Positions 34,701 through 48,497 of a stretch of DNA of 64,000 bases are shown piece by piece (within the stretch, counting starts at the first letter, position 1; the number at the start of each line of letters is the position of its first letter). The stretch spans positions 2,076,992 through 2,140,991 of the forward strand of contig VXAU01000691.1 in assembly GCA_013399695.1 (NCBI GenBank), written 5' to 3'. A program made the translations under genes and the position numbers. Below the pieces are notes generated by a model. The model was not told where the DNA came from. It ran no database searches and saw only the letters and a list, made by a program, of their open reading frames with translations. The DNA is from Formicarius rufipectus (Eukaryota > Chordata > Aves > Passeriformes > Formicariidae).

Positions 34701-37700
34701 AATTTGGAGCCATGAAGTTAAGCTAATAAAAAGCCTGAATTAATTACTCCAGCTAAAACTCTCTTTCATCGTCTTATAAAAGACTAAGTATATCAAACTC
34801 AATGAATCTGCAAATGTAAACGAAAATTTTATAGCACCAGCAGCAAACTTATGGTGCCTTTGAGTGACCTTGGATTATTTTATTTATTTATTTATTTGTA
34901 AAATCTTTAATTTCTGTGACTTGTTATTAAATTGATTTTGCTTCTGTGTTGGAAACACATCAGTTTTTCCTTCCCAAGTGAACAAGAGTTAAGGAGGCCA
35001 GAAAGGAACTGTCTGAGTGTCCCTGGCGGGGAGTTGATGAACACTCAGGGAGCTGCTTTGCTTTTCCCTGGCTCCAGGATTTGGTCACCTGCTCAGCCCT
35101 GGTGAGCAGCAGTCAACCCTGTGTTGGGCAGGTCACATTTGACAACAGTGATGTCTTAAAACCAAAATCAGTACACTTAATGATGTGTGGAATAAATATT
35201 TTCACTGTACTTTCCAAGTAACCTGACATGGGATCACTGCTCTAAAGAGAAAGTGCCCTGTAACTAATTCAGGAGGGAATTTTCCCTTCTTACATCCCTC
35301 CAGAGAAGAATTAAAGTTTAAAACACGTACATTCAGTAACGCTATGCTGATGTCAGTATGTCACTCAACATTCCTTGCCTGTTAACCATGTTTTTTCCAT
35401 GTCACACCACTAGATAGAAGGGAAAATCTCACAGATAACATTTAGCACTCAAAAAAAAAGACATTTCAGTTTTATTTTTGCACACCACATAAAACGGATA
35501 AATTCCGTTTTCAACAACTATATCTGTATTCTGAGAGGCAGAAAAGCTGCATGTTTGGGGGTTATTTTTTATCCCAGATTCTGCCTGTTCAATCAAAAGA
35601 ACTCATTACTGAAGTTGATATAGAGTGGTTATTAATACTAAGTGTGTCCATTTCATATTAAATGTATTATTCTGGCAGAAGAATATTTTCATCTCCAGAT
35701 CACAGCAGAAGTAATTAAAATTCAAGGCATTAATTATACTTCAATTAAACCAAACCATATTTCATAGGATTGTTTTGGCGGGGTAAGGAAGAAGTCTGTC
35801 TCCTCAAGAGCTCATGAGGTGGTTATGACAAATTGTAAAGTCACTGAAGCCAAGCAGAATTGTTCCAGTCAATTAAGTGTGTCTGTGAAGGAATAGCTGC
35901 ACTGTGGAAGCAGAGGGGGAAATACAGTGGTATTTTGAAGTTTTCCAGACTGAAACAACCATTGTTTAAACTCACAAATATTGAAATGTCTTCTTTTTTT
36001 TCTCTCCATGAAGTTTTAAGTTATCCATTGGTTTTGGTTGGGCCAGTAATTCTGTTAACCTCTTAGACATTAACGACACTGGCAGTGATCTGTTAATTTA
36101 GATTTCTCTAAAGGACGTGGCTCAGAGTTCTCTGTGGGAGAAAATGTGCTTTAAAGCAGAGAAGAGGCTAAAACTTATGGCACACAATGCTTTGAAACTC
36201 GATTTTATTCTTCTTTGCCTTCGTTGCTCTCTTTTTAAATATTTTTGCATTCATATGTAGGGGTGATCTCTAAATGTGATTTTGTGACGAGAATCAGAAA
36301 TTCTAAGTTTCTTTATAGTCTCAAAAATATTAATTCTTTAGGGGGGTTGGTTGTTGTTTGGGGGATTTTTTTAGGGATTTTTTTCCCAGAACATAAGCAA
36401 CTGCAAATTTTCTTATTTCACTTGAGTGGGCAAGAGATATAAATTCATGAATTGTCTGTTGGGACTTGTGCTCTCTTTGGTGAGTTTTGATGTGTGTTTT
36501 TAAAAGACTCCTGTGATGGTTGGTATGCAAATAGTGGTGGGCATGGTGAGCTCACCTGGATGTGGCTGCTGAGAACTTTTAGGGCAGCATTCCACAGCTT
36601 TTCCACAGGCTGTAGACAAGGCTTGGGATCTGGTAGCTATCCACTCCCTCTCTTTAATGAAATTAATGAGGGCGATAATTAATACTCATTGACTACAATG
36701 TCCTTCTCTTGCATAGTAAAGAATTGAGATGTCACCAAGGCAAAAGAGAAGATGGCAGATTACACAAAACTGTGTAAGGTGTGCAAAGTATTGACCAGGT
36801 ATTGGTCAGGTCATGCTTGAAAGGCTGAATTGGAAGGATGTATTGAAGTTGGGTAAATAGAAATAAGTCCTTCCTTGATTCAGCATGGGGCTGTCAGGGT
36901 ATGCCCAGCAGATTTCAGCTCTCTCTCCCTGTGGTGACAGCAAAGTTCCTGAGCTCGTTCTGTTGGAAATGTAAGTCAGGAGGGTGATGCTTCCTGTCAA
37001 TTAGCTTGTCACGGCAAACAGAACAGGGCACTGCCAAAGGGATTTCTTAGCAGACTGGCATGGATAGTTTGGAAATCTATATAAAGTGATTTTTAAGGTG
37101 TATCAGCCACCTGGGCTGCCTAATGTAACTGTTCAAGTCACATCTGAAGTTGAGTCCTCTGTGCATGATCCAAACTGGAGCCATCCCAGGGGCCCTCCTG
37201 GAGCCGCACCAGACTAAATGCTGGCAGTAAGTCACGCTGGAAAAAGCACAAGTGTGTTAGCAGAGTGTTTGTCACAGCTCACTAAACACTTCCTGTTCCT
37301 AAAACTTCCAAAAAATTTCTAATTAACATTTGCATACAAGTTCATTACCACCCTTGTGTGGTGCATGACAATGGCTGCAGAGGGATTGCAACACTGAGGC
37401 TCACTAATAGCAAAGATCTCATATTATTTCATTATAATTTTTCATAATAGTCTCAGTTATTTCCCAAGTTTCTCATACCTGACAGTACTTAATGAGCAAG
37501 TCTCGCTCAGTGGAACTGAGCTTTTTAAGTGGAAATTGCACAAAAGATGCAAATTGAAGTAAAGCTTTGGAATCTGATGTGAGGTGGGGCGGGGGGGGTG
37601 TTTGTGGTATTTGCATGAACGTCCCATGTTGTTGAACTTTGATTATGTCCTTTGGTATGAGACCCTGGTGATTAGCTTAAATAAATATCTATTTCTATTT

Positions 37701-37879
37701 TGGAAAATGAATTGATTAGCTAAGAAAGGTTAACACATGCTTTGCAAACTGATCAGTTACTTAATCTGTTTTAAGTTTTCTGAAACTATACAGCATGAAA
37801 CAATCATTATATTACATCATATAAACCCCTTTTCACTGCCATTCCATCCTGCTTTGCTAGTTTAGAGCATAGTTAGTGA
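28741..37879. other. Long non-coding stretch
   Basis: No exon recognised. Open frames on both strands at 33585-34078 (126 plus, 145 minus codons) fall in a GC-rich patch and shadow each other. Simple repeats include an A run at about 30255, T runs at about 30999-31020, and a TTTA tract at 34877. Around 36760-36790 a short plus-strand phrase translating as ADYTKLC faintly recalls the ADDTKL motif of CR1 reverse transcriptase, but its context does not continue the match. Confidence 0.45.
34877..34897 (+). repeat. (ATTT)n microsatellite
   Basis: About five tandem ATTT units in an AT-rich context. Short and ordinary. Confidence 0.85.
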
Positions 37880-38050
37880 ACATTTTGACTGTTCCAACCA
37901 TTAAGATTGGAAAATACCTCCAAGATGGAGTCCAGCCTTTGCCTGAATGTCCCCATTTCTCACTAAACAATATTGTGAACTGCCATATCAACTCATTTTT
38001 TGAGCACATCCAGGCATGGAGATTCTACCCTCAGGTTAAAAACCACCCAG
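37880..38050 (-). mobile_element. CR1 LINE 3' region, reverse orientation
   Basis: 'accattaagattggaaaata' then 'cctccaagatggagtccagc', 'ctttgcctgaatgtcccc', 'cactaaacaatattgtgaac' and 'ttttttgagcacatccaggc' follow the reverse complement of CR1 near its 3' end. Decayed but colinear over about 170 bp. Confidence 0.8.
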
Positions 38051-40739
38051 GTTTAGGTGCAAAGTCTTGGTTATGGAAAATTCTCAAAAAGGTTGAAATA
38101 TTACCAGAGAGAAAATCAAACCACACAGGCTGATGGAATAAATGGAGTTTTGAGCAAAGCTTTTTAATCATGAAGAGTAATTATGGAGGGGGATGAACAT
38201 TGAAGAATTTGTGACTTAGTGTACTGTTTTCAACTGCTGCTCTTTGATATGCTGTTTGTGTGCTGGAGACAGCTCCATGTTTATCCCTTTCAATTTACTT
38301 TTTCTTTAATAATTTTGCTTGGACAATGGAAAGAGATTTTGTGGACCAATTTAGCCCTGGACTAGTTATTCTGTTCTTTTTTCCCTTTAAAATCTTCTGT
38401 CTCCTGTTTAAGTCATACACAACACAAAACTTCCCACGGCAGATGTTCAAGGTTGCTTTTCAAGGCTGAGTGAAATACTGAACTGAGGGTTAAAGGGGGA
38501 ATCCTCAAAATTGCAATGCAGACAGGGGGGTGAGATGTTTGGCCACGTGAGAACAGATCAAAGGCTATTTTAGAGTGAAAGCCTCTCCAATACACGTGTG
38601 TGAGTGTGTTTGCAGGACTGCAATGCCTCCTTGGATGTGACTCAGAGCTGTTCCTGTTTAATTAGACAGGGAAATTGTGACACTCATGGCATGAGCCTCA
38701 GAATAACAGGAGTGTGGGGCAAATGGCACTGAATATCAGAGCTGTTGCAGAAGGGAAAGTGAAGCATGGAGTTGAAATTATTTCTTTTTTATTGGAAAAT
38801 AGCCTTTTCCCCTTTTGTTTTAATATTATATGAATCTTTACTATTAGTTATATGATTATTTCAGTCCTTTCCTTCCTTCTGGTTGTCTTTCTGACCAAAG
38901 ATAAAACTGCCTGTGAAGTCAGCAAAGCCTGTTAAATAAGCTGTCAAAACACCAACTGCTTCATACCTCGGAGCTCAGTAAGAAAGACAATTTTCTACAA
39001 CTTCAAATTAAAGTCTTTGAGTGTCACCTTGTTGGAAAGCCTGGAGATGGAGTGCATGGAGCTCCTGCTCATTATGATGCCCCTCTGGGCTATTCAATTC
39101 CAGGAAGAAATGGGGAGAGAAACATCCCAGTCGTAGCAAAGTCGGCGTGATAAAAGGGAGGGTTTTTCTTCAGGAACAGGTTTTAAATTAAAATGAGAAG
39201 ATTATAAATGGGGTTGGTGGTGTTACAGTGGGATTTGGGTAGATTCGTGTCAGGCATCTCGTAGTGTGGTAGAGAATCCTGAGTTTCAGATAAGTGAGAA
39301 AATAGCACTTTGAGTGAGTGAAAACTCGGGTGCTTCAGAGCAAGTGTTGGACTTGCTATCTTAGCACTTCTAGCAAGGGCTCTCCTGGGAATTCTGACTG
39401 AAGTCAACTTTTCCTTTGCTGAGAATTTCATGTTAAAGCAATTCCATGTGTAAGCTGCTTTTCATTTGCACACATGGTAGTGTGAGAACTGACTGGCGGG
39501 TACAAAAATTAAATGCTGTTGTAACTAGAGTGAAGTCTTGTATTTATTTCAGCAGTAATAGTTTGATCTTAAAGATAAGAGCGCTCACCTTCATTCTCTT
39601 TCAAATCTTCATTCTCTTTCAAATTCAGTTATTAAAACCTAACCCTGTTCACATGTCAAAGGGTAAACTGAGAATGGCTTTCCTGAGTTCTTATTTACTT
39701 ATTTGATTGGAACAAGTTTGCTTGAATGCCTCCAAGCCAGAGAATATTAACAGGAGGGGATTTGTAAATATGTTTCCAGCTCAGTAGGTCCTGTGACCAA
39801 AGAAAACTTTTTGGATAATCAAAGATAATGCAAAAGTATTATCACTTGGAACTGTCATAGTTGTGATAGTCTGTCTTTGCTGAAGCACTAAGGAGTACTG
39901 ACATCTTAGAAATTATCTAATTGGAGAGCAGGGATTCCTTGTAGGAGTTTTGACATTTGCAAATACAAATAATATCATTTGGAGTCCAAATGCAAATGGT
40001 ATTGATTTCTTCAAAACAAACATCTCACTAGAAATCTATTGATTTTTGGCAAAGATGCCTGACAAAGGAGAAAGATCTGCTGTGGACTGCTCATGGAAAT
40101 GGCAGTAGAGAGGAAGGGACAAAGCTGGAAAAGAAGGAATGGGTATTAACCCTCTGGTTAGGAAGTGGAGCAACTCAGCTTTCTGAAAGAGCTCAGAATA
40201 AAAACAGTTCCAGCTGGATTTTGCTCTTTTTGAACTAATACAGCCTTTTGTCCTGAATGGGGCGTCACAGCACTGGAAACAACTCTGTGCTTCTGACAAG
40301 TGTCTGGATGCCAGAATTGAGTATCATTAAAACATGTGCTGAAATGTGGCAGGTTTCTCCAGGAGAGACCTGGGTAGGCTTTTCAAAACAGCAGGACCTG
40401 GTTCAATACTGGATTAGTTATGGAAATATATTTATCTGATGTTGCATCTGAGGTGAGAAGAATTATAGTGAGTGATGAACAGCATTGAAAGTCTTATCTT
40501 GCTTCTCTAACCAGAGGAGCTGAGCTGTGACTCTTTTCCTGAATTTTCTTATGTGCTCTGATCTGCCATGCGGCACAGCTTCTGAATGCTCATTTTATCC
40601 TTACATTAAGCATGCACACAATCACCAGTAATTACTGGATCCCTGGTTTTTCAGCTCCTGCTGTATGTTTCCAAGTGTCTCATCTGGATATTTCCTGCCC
40701 TGCACATCCTCTCGTGTTATGGGATGAGAAGGAGGGTGC
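38051..40739. other. Non-coding stretch, nothing firm
   Basis: AT-rich, with no recognised exon or interspersed repeat. It contains the 18-bp tandem duplication listed separately. Confidence 0.45.
39589..39624 (+). repeat. Perfect 18-bp tandem duplication
   Basis: The unit cttcattctctttcaaat occurs twice head to tail with no mismatch (39589-39606 and 39607-39624). A recent replication-slippage event is the simplest reading. Confidence 0.9.
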
Positions 40740-40960
40740 CTAAGTGGATAAATAATTGGCTAAAGGGAAAAACAAGAGGTAGGAGTGCAAGGTCATCTTT
40801 AACCTTGAGGGAAATCATTAGTAGAGTTACAAAAGGCTTCGTGCTTGGAACCTTTCCTCCAGCATATTTATAACAATGGGGAAAAGGCTTTGAATGGTAA
40901 GTTGTTAACATTTCCTGCTGATGCTGAGCGGCAGGAGGACAGAGAAAGGGCCTCAAATCC
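40740..40960 (+). mobile_element. CR1 LINE reverse-transcriptase fragment
   Basis: The plus strand encodes KWINNWLKGK, then after a diverged stretch REIISRVTKGFVLG. These correspond to the 'KWINNWLKG' and 'VTSGVPQGSVLG' positions of the CR1 ORF2 reverse transcriptase, in the right order and spacing, followed by 'catatttataacaatgggga' (the FINDLE region). The frame then breaks near where the catalytic FADD motif should be ('tttcctgctgatgctgag'). This is an internal piece without the 3' tail, so it is a truncated, inactive relic. Confidence 0.75.
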
Positions 40961-43900
40961 AGTGTGGCTTCAAGAAGAGGGTCAGCAAAGCTCAGGCAGT
41001 GGGCAGGGAAAGGGCTTCTGAGGTTCTGTACAGAGAAATGTTAAACCATGTAGTGATGAAATGATGGGCTCCAAGTTGTGGGTCACTGCCCAGGAGCAAG
41101 GTCCTGGGTTAGGATTGTAATCTCATGAAAATGTAAAATTACACCAAAAAAAACCCCAAAAATTAAATATGTAAGATTTAATACAAACTGTTTGCTTGTT
41201 CTGCTATTCCACAACTTCCTGCTATCCACCTTTGGTCAGATGAGGAGAAACCTTTGGTTTCTCCCCCAGTGACCACCCTTATGTTCTCCCAGTGACAGAC
41301 CCTCCTCTGCTTTGAAGACAGACTTGAATACAGCAAGAACTCTAAAGCAGTATAAGACATTGAAAAAGAGAGTAGGAACAGAAAGTATATGAGCAAGTCT
41401 TACATTTCTATCCAATTTCAGACTGAATTTATGGAGTGAAGAGAAGAACTCACAGCAGATTTTTTTGTGCAGAGCTATTCATTTAACAACCAAAAAAACC
41501 CAAACCCAAGCACGTGTTGAATTCTTGTGTGAAAAATGGACCTTGTAGTTCTGAGATCCCTGGGTGTGAGCCGCATACATTTTGTTAATGCACACTCAGA
41601 CAAAGTAATGAGATCAAGCATAAAGATCTATGCACAACCTCAATAATACAAAGTAAAGCAAGAAACGAGTCATATTTAAATTTAAAACCCCACACAACAT
41701 ACAGGTTTCTTTATTTTTTCAACCCTTCCCTCCTTGACTTCAGAAATAGCCTTTACAGTTCATTTTCTAGTTATATTGACATTGCTGTGGCAAATAAAAC
41801 CAAATGAACTAGAAGGATGGCAAACAGAATAGCTTGGAATCCTGATGCAAGAATTCCTGTTATTTTTTATGCCTTTCAGCTGAATTCAAAGATTACTGCT
41901 GGAAGCACAGCGAGAATGTATCAACTGGTGGAAAATTAATTATAAAGGTACTTTTAGTAGAGATTATTAAACTTCAGCAGCCTTTAATGTAGAACAAACA
42001 GTAATGAAAATTATTATCATTGTGGATGCCAAAAAAAAAAAGAAAAGACATTTAAAGGACCTGAAAACAGCCTGTGACATGTTCTGTGGGTTTGTCTAAG
42101 AAAATGAGAGCCTTTTGTTGCTTTTCAGGAGCAGAAAGCCATTGGTCCCCCATGGAGCTAAAAGTAGATGGGATTTATAAAGGCAGTATTTTAACCCTGA
42201 GAGTGTTTTAAGTTAAATTTAGTTTCCAGTTTCAGTTCTGAGCATCATCTGTAGTTTATCTGCTGGCTGGCCTTGGTCAAACCCCTTGGGGTGAAGATTT
42301 TATTGATCTTCCTGCTGGATGGCCTCCACTATAGGGTGAATAGCTGTTTAAGCAATAAATACTTTAAAACGTGTGTTCCCTATAGCGAGGGAAGAGTGAC
42401 TTTAGGGAAGAGTAAAAAAACTCAAGAGCTTGAATGAATTTGCAAGCATTTGTTGAATGGTAATTGAGCTTTTAGGCTAACTCATGCCATCCATAAAATA
42501 ACAAATACCAATTTATTCTAAAAAAAATTGTCTTCAGCACATTTAGTTGTTTATCAAAACAAATACTGCTGTAAATACTGCATTGATTTTGGTAATTATA
42601 TTCCCACCAATATACCAGAGAACACTCTTTCAGAATATCAATTTCTTTATGTAAATTAGAAAAGGGATTTAGAAATACCTTTGCTGTTGCAAACCATTAA
42701 TCTGTTCTGTGGTGTACAGAGTTCCAGTTTCATTTGATTTCAGCATGATAACCCTGATTACTATCACTATTAACTTGGTTCTTTAGAAGGGAATAAGGTT
42801 TGTAGCTCATGGCTTGCCAGACTCCTATTTTCAAGTGACAAATTTTATGTGGACCTCAATGAAGAAATATTCAGAATTTCCAATCAACAGCAATGCCATT
42901 CCTGTCCCCACAGGGCTCACTGCTGCGCTTCTCATGTGCCTGTCCGTTCACATTCTCTTCCTAAAAACAGACTTCTAGGGTTTTATCATACCCAAATGGA
43001 GAGGTGTCAAAAACAGGGTCTGCTGGAAGTTCTTTTGCGCTCTGGAAAGAGTTTTTTATTCCATCACTGGGGCTTTCTGTGGGCCTTTCTTTTCTCATTT
43101 CTACTTTTCTTGTAGGCTTATGGGCTGGCATTTATTTAACCCATCAAATTCATAGTGCTGAGGGAAAGTTTTGCTGGGTCCATTGCCAGGCCTGTTCCCA
43201 GACCAAAATATTCCCAAATCACTTCAAGGTAGACATTAAAAAAAAAAAAGTCACTTCTCTGTCCTCCAACAGCTTCTTTTATGGGATTATGCTTTTCTTT
43301 TTTTAGGGGGGGGTGGGGATATTCCTGGCTAAATAAAATTAATTTTGCCCTTAATACCATTCCTCAATCCTGAGAGCACAAGGAAAAACAGAAGGAAGCC
43401 TTGTTAGTCCCAATCACAGCACTAATAGTCCTAGAAATCCAGAAAATGTCTTTCTTTTGGTCTTTGTGTCCAAAAGGGCCTTTCTATTTAAGGAGCTGTA
43501 GAACTGGAGGCTCCTGGAGCTGCAGGGGCCACCCCATGGTGTGGGAGCTGGGTGTTCCTTGGGGTTGGAGCTCACTGGAACAGGGGACAGGGGTGGCAGG
43601 ACTGAATGGTCCTGTGTTCTCAGCTGGTTCTCATGAAGGGCCTTTTGCAGTATTTGGAGTCCTGAAATATTTCCCAAAGTCATAAGTCTTTAGCAGAAGG
43701 TGTGTCGTTACCCAGAATGTTCCTAAGCAGAAAACCAGAGGTGGATATTTCATATTCATAATGATAAAACAGAGGTAAAATTATAAGAAATAGTTAGGGC
43801 ACTGCACCTGTTTGTTAATATTTGCAACAAGGAGGCAAAACGTCCTCTTGGCTTCACTCCAGTGACAGACACAAGGAGATTTTAGCTCCACTGGGCATTT

Positions 43901-46900
43901 GGAAGCAATAACCTGCAGATGCTTCATCTTAATAACTGTACCCTGGTTTATAAACACAGTTTCTTGAGGGTTATGGGCTGTCTACATAGGAATCAACTTG
44001 GAGGATTTTTTAAAACAAACAAAAAACTATGATCTAGCTCTTAATACTTGTATTGATGTCTTTGGAACAAAGACAAAAACTTGTTTAAGATTTTAGAAGT
44101 AACCTAAATAGATAGTAAGTAAAATAGATATATATTGCATTTAAAAAAAAAAAAAAAACATTTTTCCCTGAGTGATGACATTATATATCTCTGACAAGAA
44201 GGAAATAGCAGTTTGATCTCCCATGGTTTAGGTCAATCCTTCCAAGTTCAAAGGTGCACAACATGTTGCACAGAAATTGCTGCCTGGTTTGTCCCTTCTT
44301 TTGACCCAGTGATGATGTTTGCTGTGTAAGATTTGGTGGAAAGTTAGTCTGTCCAGTGAAAGTTTCTTGCTTGAAGTGTCTGTATTACATGGCAATACAG
44401 TCAGTTCAGAAATAAATCTACCAAGCTACTGAGATAGAGTTGGAGGAAGCAGAAAACTCCTCCAAAGGAGCCGTCGGGAAGCGGTGGTGGAGCCTCGTGG
44501 GGAGGGTGAGCTCCTAAAACAGGGACTGGGGGAAACATGAATGACTTAGGCTCAAAAAATAGGCCAGGCTGGAGTAGGCACAGAAACCCTGCCAGCTTGG
44601 AGGCAGGCAGGAGCATGTCTTAGGGGGAAGGATCTCCAAGGTGCAGGTTGGAAGTGCTAGTCGCCCTGATGTCCACATCCTGTGCCAAGGCAAGGGCGAG
44701 GGGACAGCCGGGCTGTGTTTGGATTCTGGATTTCTCAGCTGAGCAAGGAGCTGCTCAGAGAGCTCTGTGTGCAGCACAGGGTGCTGGGGGCTCAGCCCAA
44801 CAGAGCACATCAACCCTGGGTGATGGGAAGGAACCCCCCCGAGCAGGGCAGGGGTAGGGTGAGGGGACCACGGGACACACGGGGATGGTTTCATCACCGT
44901 GGCTTTCCTCTGTCCCAAACCCATCCCGAGAGATTGTTTCTGAACAATGGGGTTTCTGAAGGCAGCAAATCTCTTGAAATACAAACTAGCTTTTTTCCTA
45001 TTAGGACATAATAATGCTAACAAACCTATTGGTCCCTCTTAAAATATAACTCTTGTGCCTTAACACCTCCCCACAGCAGGAACAGCACTGAGAGTCAATT
45101 AAAATGCTGACAGAGAAATTAACTGTGGGAGCAGATGAACCAAACAGATGAAAGACGTGTAATTATTTCTTATCTAGGAAATACTTCTTCAAACAAAAGA
45201 GATTTGAAAGAAGCGTCACTGAGATGTTTACATGGGGAGAAAATGGTTCCTTAAATGACTGACTTCTCATTTCTTGGATTTTCAAATAAGGCCTCCAACT
45301 GTTTGATTCCTCTCAGAAGTTAATTCTCTTTCAGCAAATCAGTAAGAGATACCAGCAAAATAATTTTCAGTATCTATTTAAGCAATAAAAGACTTAAATC
45401 TTCCTTATGAAGATGCTTCTAAACACTAAATTGTAACAAGGAAGTAAATTTCATATAAAATAGATTCCTTCTATTTCGGTTTTTTGGTGAATAAGGAAAC
45501 ACAGCTATATTTTTATCATTTTTTTAATTGCTGCAATTTTTATCTGACTTTGAATGCGTAGAGGCAATGGCTTAACAAAACAATTCTGGGATGACAGTAA
45601 GTATCCAAGAGCCAAGGATAATTGTTCCTAACTTGCTGTTAAAGCATTTAATGACTTTAGTAGGTACATCACGCCATGAATTATGTATTTCATCTCACTT
45701 CTAGGAGGAGATTTTATTCCTAGGAATGGAAATGGAGTAAGAGAGTGGTTTTATTTCCCATGTTTTCCAGTTCTACCACTTCTGTCCAGTCCCACTTCTG
45801 CCTCTATGTGTAAGTCTTGAAGATGTTTGAGCTCTTGCCGTGTGCATAGTTAGAGATCTCACTTTGTGTACAGCTTTTCTAGTGCATTAGTCACGTTCAA
45901 AACTAATTATTTGAAGTTGGTATATTAAAAAAATACCTGTCCTCAAACTATATAAGCAATACCAAATTCATTTTCATGGCCCTTTTTTTCTGACCATTTC
46001 AAATAATATTTAAAAATGCATTGGGATTTAAAGGAATTCAGTTTTAAGCTTTTTGTGGTCACGTGTTTACTATTTTTAGACAAATACTCAAGTTAGACTT
46101 CATAACTTAATTGCTGAAATAAGTCCTTTGAAGCATGACCTGAGTTTACTTCTATGTATGAATATTATATGAAAGGATTAAGACTGGCCCTTGGAAAGCA
46201 ATCCTAGTTCTCTTACAAGACACCATTCCTTTGCTCAGGCAGCTTTGATCTGCTATTCTTTAAAACCAGGCAGCTTTTTCTTTCTTTAATAGAGGTTTTG
46301 TACTGGATGTCTGCTTAGGAAACGAAGAGATATATTCAAATTCTTAATTAACATTGAGTGAAGGACTCTAATCCATACAAGATGAATAAACAACCAACTA
46401 TGGATAACTTAGAATACGCCATAATGATAACAACTAACTCAGAAAACTGAGTAACAGATGAATAATAAATGCTGTGCTCCAAACAGTAAAAATATTGCTG
46501 TCAGCAAAGAACAGAATTTCTGAAAAGTACTGAAACCAGGTTTCAAAGAAGCCTGCAGGCACTTTCCAGGGTTATGTAAGAATTGCTGCTTATGTATTTC
46601 TACCTCTGCTCAGCTTTGCTCTCACATAGTTGGCTGCTCATTGCCAACATCTCCGTTCACTTCAGTCTCACCAAAGGCTCTACCATGGTCAGGAGTTTGT
46701 GGAAATGTGAAGTGAGCAGAAAATGTGGCTTTTTTTGTCCTGGCTCCTGCTCCTCTGCAAGCTGCTTGTTCCCACTGAGGAGTAGCTAGAAAGGAGGAAA
46801 GCTTTAGTAGGACTGACAGAGAGTGAGGCACGTAAACAGGGAAAGGCAGTGAATTGAGAGGTGTTACAGCCAGGGGTGCCCAGGGAAGGAATGTCCTCAG

Positions 46901-47869
46901 GCATTTGGGATGACAAGGTCCTGAGCCAGTGGAGTGCAAAGAATTTGTGTGAAGTCTCAATGAAGACCTGTTAGTGGAATGGTGATGAAAAAAGGAACTG
47001 GTTTAACTAGTTAGGAAAAAATAAATAAGTATATGTATCATGATGAATTTCACCCCATAAAGCATTTGAATGCGTTTAGCCCAAGTCCCACTGAATAGTC
47101 ATGCACATAAAATGAAAAAGCACTTTGGTGACTTACTGACAGATGGATTGAGTCAACATTCAAAAGTGACATATGGAAAAATTCCTGATTTTTTTTTAAA
47201 GATGCTTTTTCATTATGCCCTCCAAAAAAAGAGTGGAAATTAAGACAGGATCTGCTCATACTTCAAATTACTCACAGGTACAAAAGCTCTTATAGCCATC
47301 CCAGATCATTTCTCTGCTGTGGGGTGTCCTGTGCGCTCTGCACCATTATCTCTGCCTATCACTGCTCCCTGCTTTATGACCTGCAGCAGAGACTTTGCCT
47401 GCTGGATTACTTGAGTAGCTTCAATATGCTCCTGGTATCTCTGGAGACTTGCTGTGTGTGATATCAGCTCTCCCAAGCTGATAACGGTGTCACATGTTCT
47501 TTTCCATTTTGATGTAGTGTAATACAAGCTGTTATACAAGTTTTCATGTCTCAGGCTTTTTGATACAGGAAATTTATTTTGTAATTCTAAGGGTTCTCAG
47601 ACTCCAAAATGAAGCAGAGAAGTGTTGACAGCGTGAACAGTAGGCACAGGGGAAAAAAAGCAAAAACTGGGACCGAAAAAAGAGTGTTGGATTATAATAT
47701 AATATATAACAAAATTGAGGTAGTTCAAAGAACAGGGAGGACATTTCCCTCTGGTAGAAACTTCTATCAGTCTTTTCAGCCCACATTCCAGTTGTGATAC
47801 TGTCTGGCTGTTTTCTCCAGTATTGATAAACCAGGCTCTGCAGATACATGTCTGGATCAGTCATAAAGT
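40961..47869. other. Long non-coding stretch
   Basis: No exon recognised. It includes an A run at about 42030-42041, a longer A tract at 44142-44158, and a GC-rich patch at about 44440-44930 that is open for 109 codons on plus and 169 on minus without domain features. Frames at 46583-46960 are short and mutually overlapping. Confidence 0.45.
44142..44158 (+). repeat. Poly-A tract
   Basis: About 17 consecutive A bases. No retroposed sequence was recognised on its 5' side, so it is left as a simple repeat. Confidence 0.8.
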
Positions 47870-47940
47870 CATACAAGCCTTGATGGACTAGGGCCTCCAG
47901 AGGACACCCCCAGCCTGAATTAGTCTGTGATTCTAAATTG
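47870..47940 (+). mobile_element. CR1 LINE 3' end fragment
   Basis: 'gatggactagggcctccaga' followed by 'ggacacccccagcctgaatt' and 'agtctgtgattct' matches the CR1 3' end (ggactagatgacctccagag ... ccttccaacctgaatta ... ctatgattct). A 150-codon frame open on the opposite strand across this region is therefore not a gene. Confidence 0.75.
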
Positions 47941-48497
47941 TTACACATGTAATTGCAAAGACCCATGAAACAGCCTGTGGCAATCCAAGTTTGCCCTGAG
48001 AAACAGGACCTGAAGGATTCCTGCACTTAATGGGGTTTATCCCTTTTTCAGTGACTTTTGAATCCACTCCTTTATGAATATTGCTTTTGTTTAGCAGTAA
48101 CTTTTGCAAAGAACCTTAAACGTGCCATAACCTTTAATCACCCTTTATTATATTTACATTGATCCAGCCAACTTCAAATGGAGCTACAGAGTAAAATTAG
48201 CCCACTGCTCTGTTCAGAGAATAAGCCACCCAGTTCCAAATTCCCAGAACTGCACCAAAACTCAGCAGACGGCTGCCTTAAGATGCTGACTTTTTGTTTG
48301 GTGCATATTTTTGCAGGTTATTTTTAGCCCAGTTATTTGTGGTGTACACTCAGGGGGTTTGAGAGGAGGTGTTGTGTTGCATTTGCATGCAGGGAAAAAC
48401 GGCAGCACCAGACAGACTCTGCTGCTCCAACAGATGTTGTGCCCGTGTGCTCGGGGAAGGGAGAGGGAGAAGCTGCCAGTTCTGCCATCCCATTGAC

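Noticed and set aside
36740..36800. ADYTKLC phrase resembling the CR1 reverse-transcriptase ADDTKL motif
   Set aside because: The match is about ten residues long and neither flank continues the CR1 pattern.
44514..45023. 169-codon minus-strand frame
   Set aside because: GC-rich patch with Pro/Ser/His/Leu-rich low-information translation and an opposing open frame; no domain or splice boundary.
47574..48026. 150-codon minus-strand frame
   Set aside because: It crosses a CR1 3' end in antisense at about 47870-47940, so the open frame is a repeat artefact.
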